A DNA stretch of 57,194 nt from Streptomyces turgidiscabies Car8 (GCF_000331005.1 NZ_AEJB01000131.1:1-57194); one strand, 5' to 3'. Numbered from the stretch's first letter, positions 35,477-44,036 are shown. Notes: generated by a model not told the origin, from the letters alone. Numbers and translations: made by a program.

Positions 35477-36757
35477 GTGACCATCACCCAGCCCGACCTG
35501 AGCGTCTTCGAGACCGTCGAATCCGAGGTCCGCAGCTACTGCCGCAGCTGGCCCGCCGTGTTCGACCGTGCGCAGGGCAGCCGTATGTACGACGAGGACG
35601 GCCACGCCTACCTCGATTTCTTCGCCGGCGCCGGATCACTCAACTACGGCCACAACAACCCCGTACTGAAACGGGCGTTGATCGACTATCTGGAACGCGA
35701 CGGCGTCACCCACGGGCTCGACATGTCGACGTCCGCCAAGCGCGCGTTCCTGCAGTCCTTCCAGGACCTGGTGCTGCGGCCCCGCGAACTGCCGTACAAG
35801 GTGATGTTCCCGGGCCCGACGGGTACCAACGCCGTCGAGGCGGCGCTGAAGCTGGCGCGGAAGGTGAAGGGACGGGAGTCCATCGTCTCCTTCACCAACG
35901 CCTTCCACGGGATGTCCCTCGGATCGCTCGCCGTGACCGGCAACGCCTTCAAGCGGGCGGGTGCGGGCATTCCGCTGGTGCACGGCACCCCGATGCCCTT
36001 CGACAACTACTTCGAGGGGACTGTCCCCGACTTCCTGTGGTTCGAGCGGCTGCTGGAGGACCAGGGCTCCGGCCTCAACAAGCCGGCCGCCGTGATCGTG
36101 GAGAGCGTGCAGGGCGAGGGCGGCATCAACGTGGCGCGACCCGAGTGGCTGCAGGCGCTGGCAGACCTGTGCGCACGGCAGGACATGCTGCTGATCGTCG
36201 ACGACATCCAGATGGGCTGCGGACGGACCGGCGCCTTCTTCTCCTTCGAGGAAGCGGGCATCGTGCCCGACATCGTCACCGTGTCGAAGTCCATCAGCGG
36301 ATACGGACTCCCCATGTCCCTCTGCCTGTTCAGGCCCGAGCTGGACATCTGGGAGCCGGGCGAGCACAACGGCACCTTCCGCGGCAACAACCCCGCCTTC
36401 GTGACCGCCGCCGCCGCACTGGAGACCTACTGGGCGGACGGCTCCGCCATGGAGAAGCAGACGCTGGCCCGAGGTGAGCAGGTCGAGGAGGCGCTGATCT
36501 CCATCACGGAGGAGAACCTCGCCGACGTCAAGGAGTACCGGGGCCGGGGTCTGGTGTGGGGCATGGAGTTCCACGAGAAGGCGCGTGCGGGGCGGGTCGC
36601 GCGGCGGGCCTTCGAACTCGGGCTGCTCATCGAGACGTCCGGCCCCGAGAGCGAGGTCGTGAAGCTGCTGCCCGCGCTCACGATCACGCCCGAGGAACTG
36701 GACGAGGGCCTGCGGATCGTCGCCCGCGCGGTGCGCGAGACCGTCGGAACCATCTGA
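35477..36757 (+). CDS. ectB: Diaminobutyrate-2-oxoglutarate transaminase EctB
   Basis: This 426-aa class III aminotransferase makes L-2,4-diaminobutyrate from aspartate semialdehyde. MFPGPTGTNAVEAALKLARKVKGRESIVSF, LIVDDIQMGCGRTGAFFSFE and the PLP-lysine motif TVSKSISGYGLPMSLCL are EctB hallmarks. The GTG has an AAGGAG site. It lies 30 bases after ectA. The stop is directly followed by the 12-bp tandem repeat that separates it from ectC. Confidence 0.96.
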   Translation: MTITQPDLSVFETVESEVRSYCRSWPAVFDRAQGSRMYDEDGHAYLDFFAGAGSLNYGHNNPVLKRALIDYLERDGVTHGLDMSTSAKRAFLQSFQDLVLRPRELPYKVMFPGPTGTNAVEAALKLARKVKGRESIVSFTNAFHGMSLGSLAVTGNAFKRAGAGIPLVHGTPMPFDNYFEGTVPDFLWFERLLEDQGSGLNKPAAVIVESVQGEGGINVARPEWLQALADLCARQDMLLIVDDIQMGCGRTGAFFSFEEAGIVPDIVTVSKSISGYGLPMSLCLFRPELDIWEPGEHNGTFRGNNPAFVTAAAALETYWADGSAMEKQTLARGEQVEEALISITEENLADVKEYRGRGLVWGMEFHEKARAGRVARRAFELGLLIETSGPESEVVKLLPALTITPEELDEGLRIVARAVRETVGTI

Positions 36758-36828
36758 ACACCTGCACGAACGTCTGTCTGAACATCTGCCAGAACACCTG
36801 TCTGAACGTCTGTCCTGACTTCTGACTG
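36757..36828 (+). repeat. 12-bp tandem repeat, six copies, between ectB and ectC
   Basis: Six 12-bp units with consensus AACRYCTGYCTG run from 36757 to 36828, and the last one or two are degenerate. The array starts on the ectB stop codon and ends 30 bases before ectC. It is AT-richer than the surrounding genes. It may set spacing or RNA structure, or bind a protein; the copy number could vary between strains. Confidence 0.8.
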
Positions 36829-36858
36829 AACCATTTACGAAAGGGGTTGTTGAGCGCT

Positions 36859-37281
36859 GTGATCGTCCGTTCGTTCAAGGACATCGAAGGCACCGACCGG
36901 CATGTGAAGGCGGAGTCCGGTACCTGGGAGAGCAAACGCATCGTCCTCGCCAAGGAGCGGGTCGGCTTCTCGCTCCACGAGACCGTTCTGTACGCGGGCA
37001 CGAAGACGTCGATGTGGTACGCGAACCATGTCGAGGCAGTCGTGTGCGTCGAGGGCGAGGCCCTGCTGACCGACGACGAGACCGGGCGCACGTACACGAT
37101 CACCCCCGGCACCATGTACCTCCTCGACGGCCACGAGCGGCACACCATGCGGATCAAGGAGGACTTCCGCTGCCTGTGCGTCTTCAACCCGCCGGTGACC
37201 GGCCGCGAGGACCACGACGAGAACGGCGTCTATCCCCTGCTGACCGAACCCGACTTCACCCCTGACTCCGAGGAGGTCTGA
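36859..37281 (+). CDS. ectC: Ectoine synthase EctC
   Basis: This 140-aa cupin-fold enzyme cyclises N-gamma-acetyl-diaminobutyrate to ectoine. It starts [20 protein letters not shown] in the family pattern when the GTG at 36859 is used; TTG and GTG codons upstream would add four residues. [37 protein letters not shown] and [14 protein letters not shown] are hallmark segments, with the expected metal-binding Glu/Tyr/His pattern. An AAAGGGG site lies 12 bases upstream. The ectD gene follows after five bases. Confidence 0.95.
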   Translation: MIVRSFKDIEGTDRHVKAESGTWESKRIVLAKERVGFSLHETVLYAGTKTSMWYANHVEAVVCVEGEALLTDDETGRTYTITPGTMYLLDGHERHTMRIKEDFRCLCVFNPPVTGREDHDENGVYPLLTEPDFTPDSEEV

Positions 37282-37286
37282 CACCC

Positions 37287-38201
37287 ATGTCACCCACGTC
37301 CATGTCTACATCCACGTCCACTCTCACCGACCTGTACCCCACCCGTGGCGCCGCCGAGGTGTCCGTCCCGCGTCAGGACCCGGTCCTGTGGGGCGCGCCG
37401 GACACTCCCGGACCGTTCACCGCGGCCGACCTCATGGCGTACGAGCGTGATGGCTTCCGGGCGCTCGACGGGCTCCTCGATGAGGACGAAGTACCGCTCT
37501 ACCGGGCCGAGTTGGAGCGGCTGATCGCCGATCCGGCCGTCCGTTCCGACGAGCGGTCGATCATCGAGCCGAAGTCCAAGGAGATCCGGTCGGTCTTCGA
37601 GGTGCACAAGTTGAGTGAGGTGTTCGCCCAGCTCGTACGGGACGAGCGGGTCGTCGGGCGGGCCCGGCAGCTCCTCGGCTCCGACGTGTACGTCCACCAG
37701 TCACGGATCAACGTCAAGCCGGGGTTCGGGGCGGGCGGCTTCTACTGGCACTCCGACTTCGAGACCTGGCACGCGGAGGACGGTCTGCCGAACATGCGGA
37801 CGGTGTCCGTCTCGATCGCGCTGACCGAGAACCTCGACACCAACGGCGGCCTCATGATCATGCCGGGCTCGCACCGTACGTTCCTCGGCTGTGCGGGGGC
37901 GACGCCCGACGACAACTACAAGAAGTCGCTGCAGATGCAGGACGCGGGCACCCCGTCCGACGAGGCCCTGACCTCGCTCGCCGACGAGCACGGCATCAAG
38001 TTGTTCACGGGCAGGGCGGGTTCGGCGACCTGGTTCGACTGCAACTGCATGCACGGCTCCGGGGACAACATCACCCCGTACCCGCGCAGCAACGTGTTCA
38101 TCGTGTTCAACAGCGTGGAGAACAGCGCGGTGGAGCCGTTCGCGGCGCCGGTTCGCAGGCCGGAGTTCATCGGAGCGCGGGACTTCACACCGGTGAAGTA
38201 A
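37287..38201 (+). CDS. ectD: Ectoine 5-hydroxylase EctD
   Basis: This 304-aa Fe(II)/2-oxoglutarate dioxygenase converts ectoine to 5-hydroxyectoine. The conserved VHQSRINVKPGF precedes the metal-binding HxD in FYWHSDFETWHAEDGLP, and the distal His lies in DCNCMHGSGDNITPYPRSN. The length is typical. The ATG follows a GAGGAGGT site that overlaps the ectC end. The N-terminal Met/Ser/Thr repeat is variable. A 34-bp copy of the gene's 3' end recurs 87 bp downstream. Confidence 0.95.
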   Translation: MSPTSMSTSTSTLTDLYPTRGAAEVSVPRQDPVLWGAPDTPGPFTAADLMAYERDGFRALDGLLDEDEVPLYRAELERLIADPAVRSDERSIIEPKSKEIRSVFEVHKLSEVFAQLVRDERVVGRARQLLGSDVYVHQSRINVKPGFGAGGFYWHSDFETWHAEDGLPNMRTVSVSIALTENLDTNGGLMIMPGSHRTFLGCAGATPDDNYKKSLQMQDAGTPSDEALTSLADEHGIKLFTGRAGSATWFDCNCMHGSGDNITPYPRSNVFIVFNSVENSAVEPFAAPVRRPEFIGARDFTPVK

Positions 38202-38254
38202 CCGCTCTCCCGGTCGGCGGAGCCGACCCGCGGCGAAGCCGCAGTCGGATACAG

Positions 38255-38288
38255 CATCGGGGCGCGGGACTTCACACTGGTGAGGTGA
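38255..38288 (+). repeat. Partial duplication of the ectD 3' end
   Basis: Bases 38255-38288 match the last 34 bases of ectD (38168-38201) with four differences, all transitions. The copy codes for IGARDFTLVR and again ends in a stop, exactly 29 codons downstream in the same frame. The segment between the copies carries two small palindromes (38212-38228 and 38230-38242) common in Streptomyces intergenic DNA. Confidence 0.8.
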
Positions 38289-38315
38289 CTCGCCGAGTCA
38301 CGCCGGTGCGACTTC

Positions 38316-38357
38316 AGACCGCCCGTCGACACGGAGTTCCGTGTCGGCGGGCGGTCT
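38316..38357. terminator. Bidirectional 20-bp hairpin terminator between ectD and a convergent gene
   Basis: Arms 38316-38335 and 38338-38357 are complementary at 19 of 20 positions, with one T-G, around a two-base loop. The hairpin lies between the ectoine operon and the convergent aminotransferase-fold gene and can serve both. Confidence 0.85.
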
Positions 38358-38365
38358 CGTGCGCT

Positions 38366-39493
38366 TCAGGCGGACAGGACGTCCAGGAGTCGGTCGACGT
38401 CCGACGCCGTGTTGTAGAGGTGGAAGGCCGCGCGCAGGTTTCCGGCCCGGTCGGAGACCTCGACCCCGGCGCGGCTCAACTCCGCCTGCCGGTGCCCGAG
38501 TCGCGGCACGGAGACAATGGCCGAGCCGGGCGCCGGTACGGGCCGGTGGCCCAGCCGGTCGAGCCCGGCGCGGAACCGGTCGGCGAGCGCGAGGTCATGG
38601 GCGCGTACGGTGTCCACGCCCAACTCCTCGATCAGGGCGAGGGAGTGGCGGGCACCGGCGTAGGAGAAGAGGCTCGGGCTCTCGTCGAACCGCCGTGCGG
38701 AGTGGGCGAGTTCACGCACCGGGCCGTAGCAGCTGTCCCAGGGCTCCTCCCCCGCGACCCAGCCCGCGAACACGGGCGTGAGGCCGCCCAGGTCCTCGGG
38801 TACGACGAGGAAGGCCACGCCGCGCGGGCAGACCAGCCACTTGAAGGCGACGGAGGAGACGTAGTCGTAGGCGTCCGCGTCGACGGGCAGCCAGCCGGTG
38901 GCCTGGGACGCGTCGACATACGTACGGGCGCCGTGCTCACGGGCGGCCTCACGCAGCGCGGTCAGGTCGACGATCCGTCCGTCGGCGGACTGGGCGGCGC
39001 TGACGGCGACGAGGGCGGTGCCGGGCCGGACGGACTCGGGGATCCGCTCCAGCGGCACGGCGCGTACCTTCAGGTCCCCTCGTACGTGGAACGGGTTGAG
39101 GACGGACGTGAAGTCGTCCTCGGCGGTGAGGACTTCGGCACCGGCGGGCAGTGACGCGGCGATCAGCCCGCTGTAGACGGCGACCGACGCCCCGGCCGCG
39201 ACCCTGCGGTCGGACACCCCGACGAGCCGCGCGAAGGCGGAGCGCGAGGCCTCCACGTCGGCGAACATGTCCTGCGGCTGCCCGTCGGCCACGGACTGCA
39301 CGGCATCACGCATGGCGGCCACGGCGCGGGCCGGGAGGAGCCCGGTGCTCGCGGTGTTCAGATAGGTGTTCTTGGGTGCGAACTCGGCACGGACGAGGTT
39401 GCGGAGGTTCTCGGACGGCGAGGCTTTCGCGGAGGTCTCCATGGGACCACTGTGCGGCCCGAAGATCTCCTCGTCCATTGCCGAATTCTGCAC
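38366..39493 (-). CDS. Class V aminotransferase-fold (cysteine desulfurase/EgtE-like) PLP protein
   Basis: This protein has up to 375 aa. The fold type I PLP pattern is seen as TYLNTASTGLLPARAVAAM at the N-terminus, VSAAQSADGRIVDLTAL, TYVDASQATGWLPVDA (cofactor Asp) and SSVAFKWLVCPRGVAFL with the PLP-binding Lys. It resembles the branch holding EgtE and isopenicillin-N epimerase-like proteins; no ergothioneine genes are adjacent, so the reaction is open. The start is uncertain: GTG at 39493, ATG at 39478 or ATG at 39442, none with a good ribosome binding site. A TATAAG at 39511-39516 (minus strand) may be the -10. Confidence 0.8.
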   Translation of the reverse strand: MQNSAMDEEIFGPHSGPMETSAKASPSENLRNLVRAEFAPKNTYLNTASTGLLPARAVAAMRDAVQSVADGQPQDMFADVEASRSAFARLVGVSDRRVAAGASVAVYSGLIAASLPAGAEVLTAEDDFTSVLNPFHVRGDLKVRAVPLERIPESVRPGTALVAVSAAQSADGRIVDLTALREAAREHGARTYVDASQATGWLPVDADAYDYVSSVAFKWLVCPRGVAFLVVPEDLGGLTPVFAGWVAGEEPWDSCYGPVRELAHSARRFDESPSLFSYAGARHSLALIEELGVDTVRAHDLALADRFRAGLDRLGHRPVPAPGSAIVSVPRLGHRQAELSRAGVEVSDRAGNLRAAFHLYNTASDVDRLLDVLSA

Positions 39494-39549
39494 GACACTG
39501 CGAAGGACTGCTTATACGTAGGCCCTGAGCTGCGGTTTTCCGCCCAGCG

Positions 39550-40272
39550 TCACTGCTGGGGTACGGCACACCCGTCGGGTCCACACACCTCGGCACTGTC
39601 GCCGTCCGCCTGGACGATCTTGAGGGGAGCGGGTCGTTCTCCCCACGCCTGGGTGAGCGCCTGCGCGAAGACCTCGGCGGGCTGGGCGCCGGAGACGCCG
39701 TACTTCCGGTCGAGGACGAAGAACGGCACGCCGTTGGCACCCAGTTCCGCGGCCTCGCGCTCGTCGGCGCGCACGGCGTCGGCGTACGCGTCCGGGTCGG
39801 CGAGTACGCCCCGGGCGTCGTCGGCGTCGAGGCCGGCGGCGACGGCCAGCTCCACGAGGCGCTCGTCGTCACCGAAGACGGACCGTTCCTCGGCGAAGTT
39901 GGCCCGGTAGAAGAGGCCGATCAGCTCCTCCTGCAGTCCCTTGTCCTTGGCGAGGTGGAGCAGCCGGTGCATGTCGAAGGTGCTGCCGTGGTCACGGTCC
40001 CGGGTGCGGTACGCGAGGCCCTCGGCGGCGGCCTGCGCACCCAGGTTCTCCTCACCGGCCTGCGCCTGCGCCTCGCTCATGCCGTACTTCTTGGTGAGCA
40101 TCGTGAGGACGGGCTGGATGTCGTCCTTGGCGCGCCCCGGGTCCAGCTCGAAGGACCGGTGCACCACCTCGACGCCGTCACGGTGCGGGAAGGCGGCCAG
40201 CGCCTTGTCGAAGCGGGTTGCGCCGACGTAGCACCAGGGGCAGGCGATGTCGGTCCAGATCTCGACGCGCAT
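39550..40272 (-). CDS. DsbA-family oxidoreductase, FrnE-like
   Basis: This 240-aa thioredoxin-fold protein has CPWC at residues 11-14 in the line EIWTDIACPWCYVGATRFDKAL. The expected helical insertion includes HGSTFDMHRLLHLAKDKG, and a cis-Pro loop NGVPFFVLDRKYGVSGAQP follows. There is no signal peptide, so it acts in the cytosol as FrnE-type disulfide isomerases do. The C-terminus CGPDGCAVPQQ holds another Cys pair. The ATG at 40272 has GGAGAG about ten bases upstream; the longer frame adds 17 atypical residues. Confidence 0.88.
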   Translation of the reverse strand: MRVEIWTDIACPWCYVGATRFDKALAAFPHRDGVEVVHRSFELDPGRAKDDIQPVLTMLTKKYGMSEAQAQAGEENLGAQAAAEGLAYRTRDRDHGSTFDMHRLLHLAKDKGLQEELIGLFYRANFAEERSVFGDDERLVELAVAAGLDADDARGVLADPDAYADAVRADEREAAELGANGVPFFVLDRKYGVSGAQPAEVFAQALTQAWGERPAPLKIVQADGDSAEVCGPDGCAVPQQ

Positions 40273-40349
40273 GTCTTCGGTCTCTCCAGCTCGAACGAAC
40301 GGTACGGAGACGCCCTCCGCCAAGTGGATGAACGTTCAAGCAGCCGGGA

Positions 40350-40826
40350 TCATTCCGCGCCGCGCAATTCGTACCGCAGAAAGAGATGGTGATCGTCCTC
40401 GGCGGGCGGGTGCTCCGGGTCCGGGACCCAGCCCAGACGGCGGTAGAAGGCCTGGGCGCGCTGGTTGTCGATGTGCACGTCGAGGGTGGCGGCCCGCTTT
40501 CCGCCGGCCTGCCAGCGCTCGACGCAGGCGGCGTGCAGATCGGTGCCGATACGGGCCCGCCAGCGGTCGGGGTCGACATGGAACTGGAAGAGCTTGACCG
40601 TGCCCTCTGGGGCGCCTTCGGCCCTGCGGAAGGAGGCGACGCCGATGATCTGTTCCTGTTCGACGACGCACAGGACATGCGCGTCGGGGCGCTCGATGCT
40701 GGTCCGCCAGGCGGCGACCCAGTCACGGTCGCCGTCCGGCAGGCCGTCCGGGTAGTACGTGGCCCGTGCGCGCAGGTGCAGTTCCGTGACGGCGGCGGCC
40801 TCGGCGGGCAGCGCGGTCCGGATCAC
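40350..40826 (-). CDS. GNAT family N-acetyltransferase
   Basis: This 158-aa protein has the GNAT core. It begins IRTALPAEAAAVTELHL, has the beta4 strand LFQFHVDPDRWRARIGTDL (acetyl-CoA loop in degenerate form), and ends LDVHIDNQRAQAFYRRLGWVP, the typical motif B. The acceptor is unknown. The GTG at 40826 has GGAAG ten bases upstream and lies five bases after the stop of the DUF1349-like gene, so both form an operon. Confidence 0.82.
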   Translation of the reverse strand: MIRTALPAEAAAVTELHLRARATYYPDGLPDGDRDWVAAWRTSIERPDAHVLCVVEQEQIIGVASFRRAEGAPEGTVKLFQFHVDPDRWRARIGTDLHAACVERWQAGGKRAATLDVHIDNQRAQAFYRRLGWVPDPEHPPAEDDHHLFLRYELRGAE

Positions 40827-40831
40827 CCGCG

Positions 40832-41440
40832 TCAACTTCCGTCCCGCAGGTCCTTGGGCCACTCCGGGCGGAACTCGATGTGGTCGTACGTCACGACGCA
40901 TCCCTCGCCCATCGGTGACTGGGTCATGAAGCCGACCAGGGCCGCGTCCGCCTCCTTCTCGTCGCCCAGGGTGAACAGCCGGACGAAGGTCCACTTCTCA
41001 CCGTCGCGCGAGGCGTGGAAGGCGAAGGCCCGGCCGGTGCGGCTGATCCGGAGCCAGACCGAACTGCCTTCCACAGAGAAGGAGTTGGCGTCGTCGGAGT
41101 GTCCCCGGGTGACGACCGTGCAGACGGTGGGCACATCCGGGGAGTACTCCAGGCAGAGCTTGGCCCAGGCCCGCTCGCCGACATGGACGTAGAGCACCCC
41201 GGCGTCGAAGGCCGCCCCGAACCCGACGGTGACCCGGGCGATCAGCTGGAACTCACCGTGCGGTGCGCCCAGAAGACGCGGCGCGTCGGCGGCGGGATCC
41301 AGCGCCTCCCCGGTCGGCGGCACGAACCGGTCCTGCCGGGGCCCGGCCCACCCGGTGAGCACCCCGTCCTCGAAGGACCAGTGCCCATCGGGCCCGTAAG
41401 TACGAAGGGGAAAGGGCAGCGGGGAAAGCTCCAAGTCCAT
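40832..41440 (-). CDS. DUF1349-like protein (concanavalin-type fold)
   Basis: This 202-aa protein is of the DUF1349/YesU-like type. WSFEDGVLTGWAGPRQDRFVPP opens the beta-sandwich, and FQLIARVTVGFGAAFDAGVLYVHVGERAWAKLCLEYS and VWLRISRTGRAFAFHASRDGEKWTFVRLF are typical strands. Such proteins often bind or process carbohydrate. There is no signal peptide. The ATG at 41440 is the first well-placed start. It is followed by the GNAT gene in one transcript. Confidence 0.8.
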   Translation of the reverse strand: MDLELSPLPFPLRTYGPDGHWSFEDGVLTGWAGPRQDRFVPPTGEALDPAADAPRLLGAPHGEFQLIARVTVGFGAAFDAGVLYVHVGERAWAKLCLEYSPDVPTVCTVVTRGHSDDANSFSVEGSSVWLRISRTGRAFAFHASRDGEKWTFVRLFTLGDEKEADAALVGFMTQSPMGEGCVVTYDHIEFRPEWPKDLRDGS

Positions 41441-41466
41441 TGCCTGATTATCGCAGGGCAGGACGG

Positions 41467-41484
41467 GCGCCCCGACAGGGGCGC
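41467..41484 (-). terminator. Small hairpin downstream of the aldehyde dehydrogenase gene
   Basis: GCGCCCC (41467-41473) pairs with GGGGCGC (41478-41484) around GACA. It lies about 100 bases past the dehydrogenase stop and just before the DUF1349-like gene, and could terminate the former. Confidence 0.45.
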
Positions 41485-41499
41485 GGTGCTGTGTCGTTA

Positions 41500-41536
41500 T
41501 GCGGCTCCGCCGCGGGGCGCGACAAACCACAACGGC
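41500..41536 (+). repeat. Streptomyces palindromic interspersed repeat, second family, copy 1
   Basis: GCGGCTCCGCCGCG followed by GGCGCGAC and an ACCAC.ACGGC end is shared in reverse orientation with 46110-46149. GCGGC-TCC-GCCGC forms a small hairpin. I recall similar strings as frequent in Streptomyces intergenic DNA. Confidence 0.6.
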
Positions 41537-41586
41537 CCCGCGGCCGCGAAATCCACCGCACCCCAACGGCGCTTACCAGCGGAGCG

Positions 41587-43116
41587 TCAGCGCTCCAGGA
41601 GACCGTTGAAACGCCGAGGCAGCCCCAGCTCGTTCTCGTCCCGCAGCTCGACCGGCAGCAGCGCAACAGGCGTGTTCTGGTAGGCCACCGGCCGCAGCCA
41701 GCGCTCAACAGCCGTACCGCCCACGGAGGTCGACGTGGACGTCGTGGCCGGGTACGGCCCTCCGTGATGCTGGGCCGCGGCCACAGCGACCCCGGTCGGC
41801 CAGGCGTTGACCAGCACACGCCCCGCCAGCGGCGTCAGCTCGGCCAGGATCTCCGCCCCGCGCCCCTCCCCCGCGGCTTCCTCCGCCGACAGGTGAACCG
41901 TCGCCGTCAGGTTTCCGGGGAGCCGGGAGAGCACGGAGTTCGCCTCGGCCTCGTCCGCGTAGCGGGCCACGACGGTGACCGGTCCGAAGCACTCCTCGAG
42001 GAGCAGGTCGTACGCCCCCTCCGACGCCAGCTTGTCGGCCGCCACCGTGAGGAACCCGGCGCTGACCGTGTGGTCGCCGCCCGCGCCCGGTGTCACCGGG
42101 GTCTCGACCTCGGGCAGCTCGGCGCGCTCGGCGACCCCGGCGACGAAGTTGTCGCGCATCCGGTGGTCCAGGAGGACACCGGCGTTGGTGTCGCTGACCG
42201 CGTCGGTCAGGGACTTCAGCAGACGGTCGCCCGCCGCGCCGGCCGGCGCCAGCACCAGGCCCGGCTTGACGCAGAACTGGCCGACGCCCAGGGTCATGGA
42301 GCCCGCGAGCCCCGTACCGATCGCCTCGGCGCGCTCGTTCGCCGCCGCCTCCGTGATCACCACCGGGTTCAGGGAGCCCAGCTCGCCGTGGAACGGAATC
42401 GGGACCGGACGGGCCGCCGCCGCGTCGAAGAGGGCACGGCCGCCTCGTACGGAACCGGTGAACCCGGCCGCCGCGACCAGCGGGTGCTTGACCAGCTCGA
42501 CGCCCGCCTCGAAGCCGTGGACCAGGCCGAGGACACCCTCGGGGATGTCGTGCTGGGCCGCGGCCCGGCGCAGGACGGACGCGACGAGCTCGGACAGGCC
42601 CGGGTGGTCCGGGTGCGACTTGACGACCACCGGGCAGCCGGCCGCGAGCGCGCTCGCGGTGTCGCCGCCGGGGACGGAGAAGGCGAAGGGGAAGTTGGAG
42701 GCCGAGTAGACGGCCACGACACCCAGCGGGATCTTGTAGCGCCGCAGGTCCGGGATCGGCGGGGTCGCTGTGTCGTCGGGGTGGTTGATGACGATGTCGA
42801 GGAAGGCGCCCTCGTCGACGATGTCCGCGAAGGCCCGCAGCTGGTAGCAGGTGCGGGCGAGTTCGCCGTTCAGCCGGACCGGGCCGAGCGCGGTCTCCGC
42901 GTCGGCGACCTCGACGAGCTGCTCCTTGGCAGCTTCGAGCTGCTCGGCGGCGCTGCGCAGGAAGGCCGCGCGGACGGTGCGGTCGACGAGGGCCGGGCGG
43001 GCGGCGTGCGCCGCGCGGACGGCGGCGTCCACCTCCTGCGCCGTGGCCTCGACCGCGACCTGCTCCCGCTGCTTCCCGGTACGGGGGTCGACACTCCAGA
43101 CTGGTGCTGCTGCCAC
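41587..43116 (-). CDS. Aldehyde dehydrogenase (2,5-dioxovalerate/ketoglutarate semialdehyde type)
   Basis: This 509-aa NAD(P)-dependent enzyme has the nucleophile Cys282 in GQFCVKPG and the general-base Glu in PFHGELGSLNP. GVVAVYSASNFPFAFSVPGGDTASALAAGCPVVVK is the cofactor-binding stretch. The sequence style fits the alpha-ketoglutarate semialdehyde dehydrogenase subfamily used in pentose or hexarate degradation. The GTG at 43116 has GGAGGG nine bases upstream; a longer frame to 43173 is less likely. It is divergent from an IclR regulator that probably controls it. Confidence 0.9.
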   Translation of the reverse strand: MAAAPVWSVDPRTGKQREQVAVEATAQEVDAAVRAAHAARPALVDRTVRAAFLRSAAEQLEAAKEQLVEVADAETALGPVRLNGELARTCYQLRAFADIVDEGAFLDIVINHPDDTATPPIPDLRRYKIPLGVVAVYSASNFPFAFSVPGGDTASALAAGCPVVVKSHPDHPGLSELVASVLRRAAAQHDIPEGVLGLVHGFEAGVELVKHPLVAAAGFTGSVRGGRALFDAAAARPVPIPFHGELGSLNPVVITEAAANERAEAIGTGLAGSMTLGVGQFCVKPGLVLAPAGAAGDRLLKSLTDAVSDTNAGVLLDHRMRDNFVAGVAERAELPEVETPVTPGAGGDHTVSAGFLTVAADKLASEGAYDLLLEECFGPVTVVARYADEAEANSVLSRLPGNLTATVHLSAEEAAGEGRGAEILAELTPLAGRVLVNAWPTGVAVAAAQHHGGPYPATTSTSTSVGGTAVERWLRPVAYQNTPVALLPVELRDENELGLPRRFNGLLER

Positions 43117-43128
43117 CGGGGGTCCCTC

Positions 43129-43163
43129 CAGATTGTGTTGCCATTTGTGGTGCTCAGATTGTG
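43129..43163. promoter_or_regulatory. Direct repeats in the ALDH/iclR divergent region, candidate operator
   Basis: CAGATTGTG occurs at 43129-43137 and again at 43155-43163, 26 bases apart, with a related TTTGTGG between them. The pair lies just upstream of the dehydrogenase start. It could be bound by the IclR-type regulator encoded divergently. The binding protein is inferred only from position. Confidence 0.4.
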
Positions 43164-43259
43164 CGTCATCCACCAGGTGCGTTCGATATGCTGAACGGCG
43201 TCTCTGATGATGAATAACTGTTGGAGACTATTTCCCGTCGAACGAAGGGGTCAAGGTCG

Positions 43260-44033
43260 ATGTCGGCAGCTGAGACAGGCGGCGGGGCGCAGGTAAAGTC
43301 CGCGGTGCGGACCGTTGAACTGCTGGAATACTTCGCCGGGCGTCCCGGCATGCACTCCCTGGCGTCCGTCCAGGAGGCCGTCGGTTATCCCAAGTCCAGT
43401 CTCTACATGCTTCTGCGCACACTTGTCGACCTCGGCTGGGTGGAGACGGACGCGACGGGCACGCGATACGGCATCGGCGTCCGGGCCCTGCTGGTCGGTA
43501 CCTCGTACATCGACGGTGACGAGGTGGTCGCGGTGGCCCGTCCCACCCTCGACCGGCTCTCCGACGACACGACGGAGACGATCCACCTGGCCCGGCTCGA
43601 CGGCACGAACGTCGTCTACCTCGCCACCCGGCAGTCGCAGCACTATCTGCGCCCCTTCACCCGGGTCGGCCGCCGGCTGCCGGCCCACTCGACCTCCCTC
43701 GGCAAGGCGCTGCTGGCCACGCACACCGACGAGCAGGTCCGCAAGCTGCTCCCGGAGACACTGCCGGCGCTGACCGAGCACACGATCACCGACCGGGAGA
43801 AGCTCATCGAGGAGCTGCGCCTGGTGCGCGAGCAGGGCTTCGCGGTGGACCGTGAGGAGAACACGCTGGGGCTGCGCTGCTTCGGCGTGGCCGTCCCGTA
43901 CCGCACCCCCGCGCGGGACGCGATCAGCTGCTCCGTGCCGGTCGCCCGGCTCACCCCGGCTCACGAACAGATGGTGAAGGACGCCCTGTTCGACGCGCGC
44001 GACCGACTGACGCTGGCCACCAGGAGGCTCTGA
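43260..44033 (+). CDS. IclR family transcriptional regulator
   Basis: This 257-aa protein has an N-terminal winged helix-turn-helix (VKSAVRTVELLEYFAGRPGMHSL then YPKSSLYMLLRTLVDLGWVE) and a C-terminal IclR effector domain with HSTSLGKALLA and GFAVDREENTLGLRCFGVAVPYR. Such regulators sense small carbon compounds. Its divergent position suggests control of the aldehyde dehydrogenase gene. The ATG at 43260 has AAGGGG ten bases upstream; an upstream start at 43221 would add 13 residues. A GNAT gene follows after three bases. Confidence 0.92.
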   Translation: MSAAETGGGAQVKSAVRTVELLEYFAGRPGMHSLASVQEAVGYPKSSLYMLLRTLVDLGWVETDATGTRYGIGVRALLVGTSYIDGDEVVAVARPTLDRLSDDTTETIHLARLDGTNVVYLATRQSQHYLRPFTRVGRRLPAHSTSLGKALLATHTDEQVRKLLPETLPALTEHTITDREKLIEELRLVREQGFAVDREENTLGLRCFGVAVPYRTPARDAISCSVPVARLTPAHEQMVKDALFDARDRLTLATRRL

Positions 44034-44036
44034 GCG

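Noticed and set aside
36757..36828. A CRISPR array between ectB and ectC
   Set aside because: The units are 12 bp and contiguous with no spacers, so this is a simple tandem repeat.
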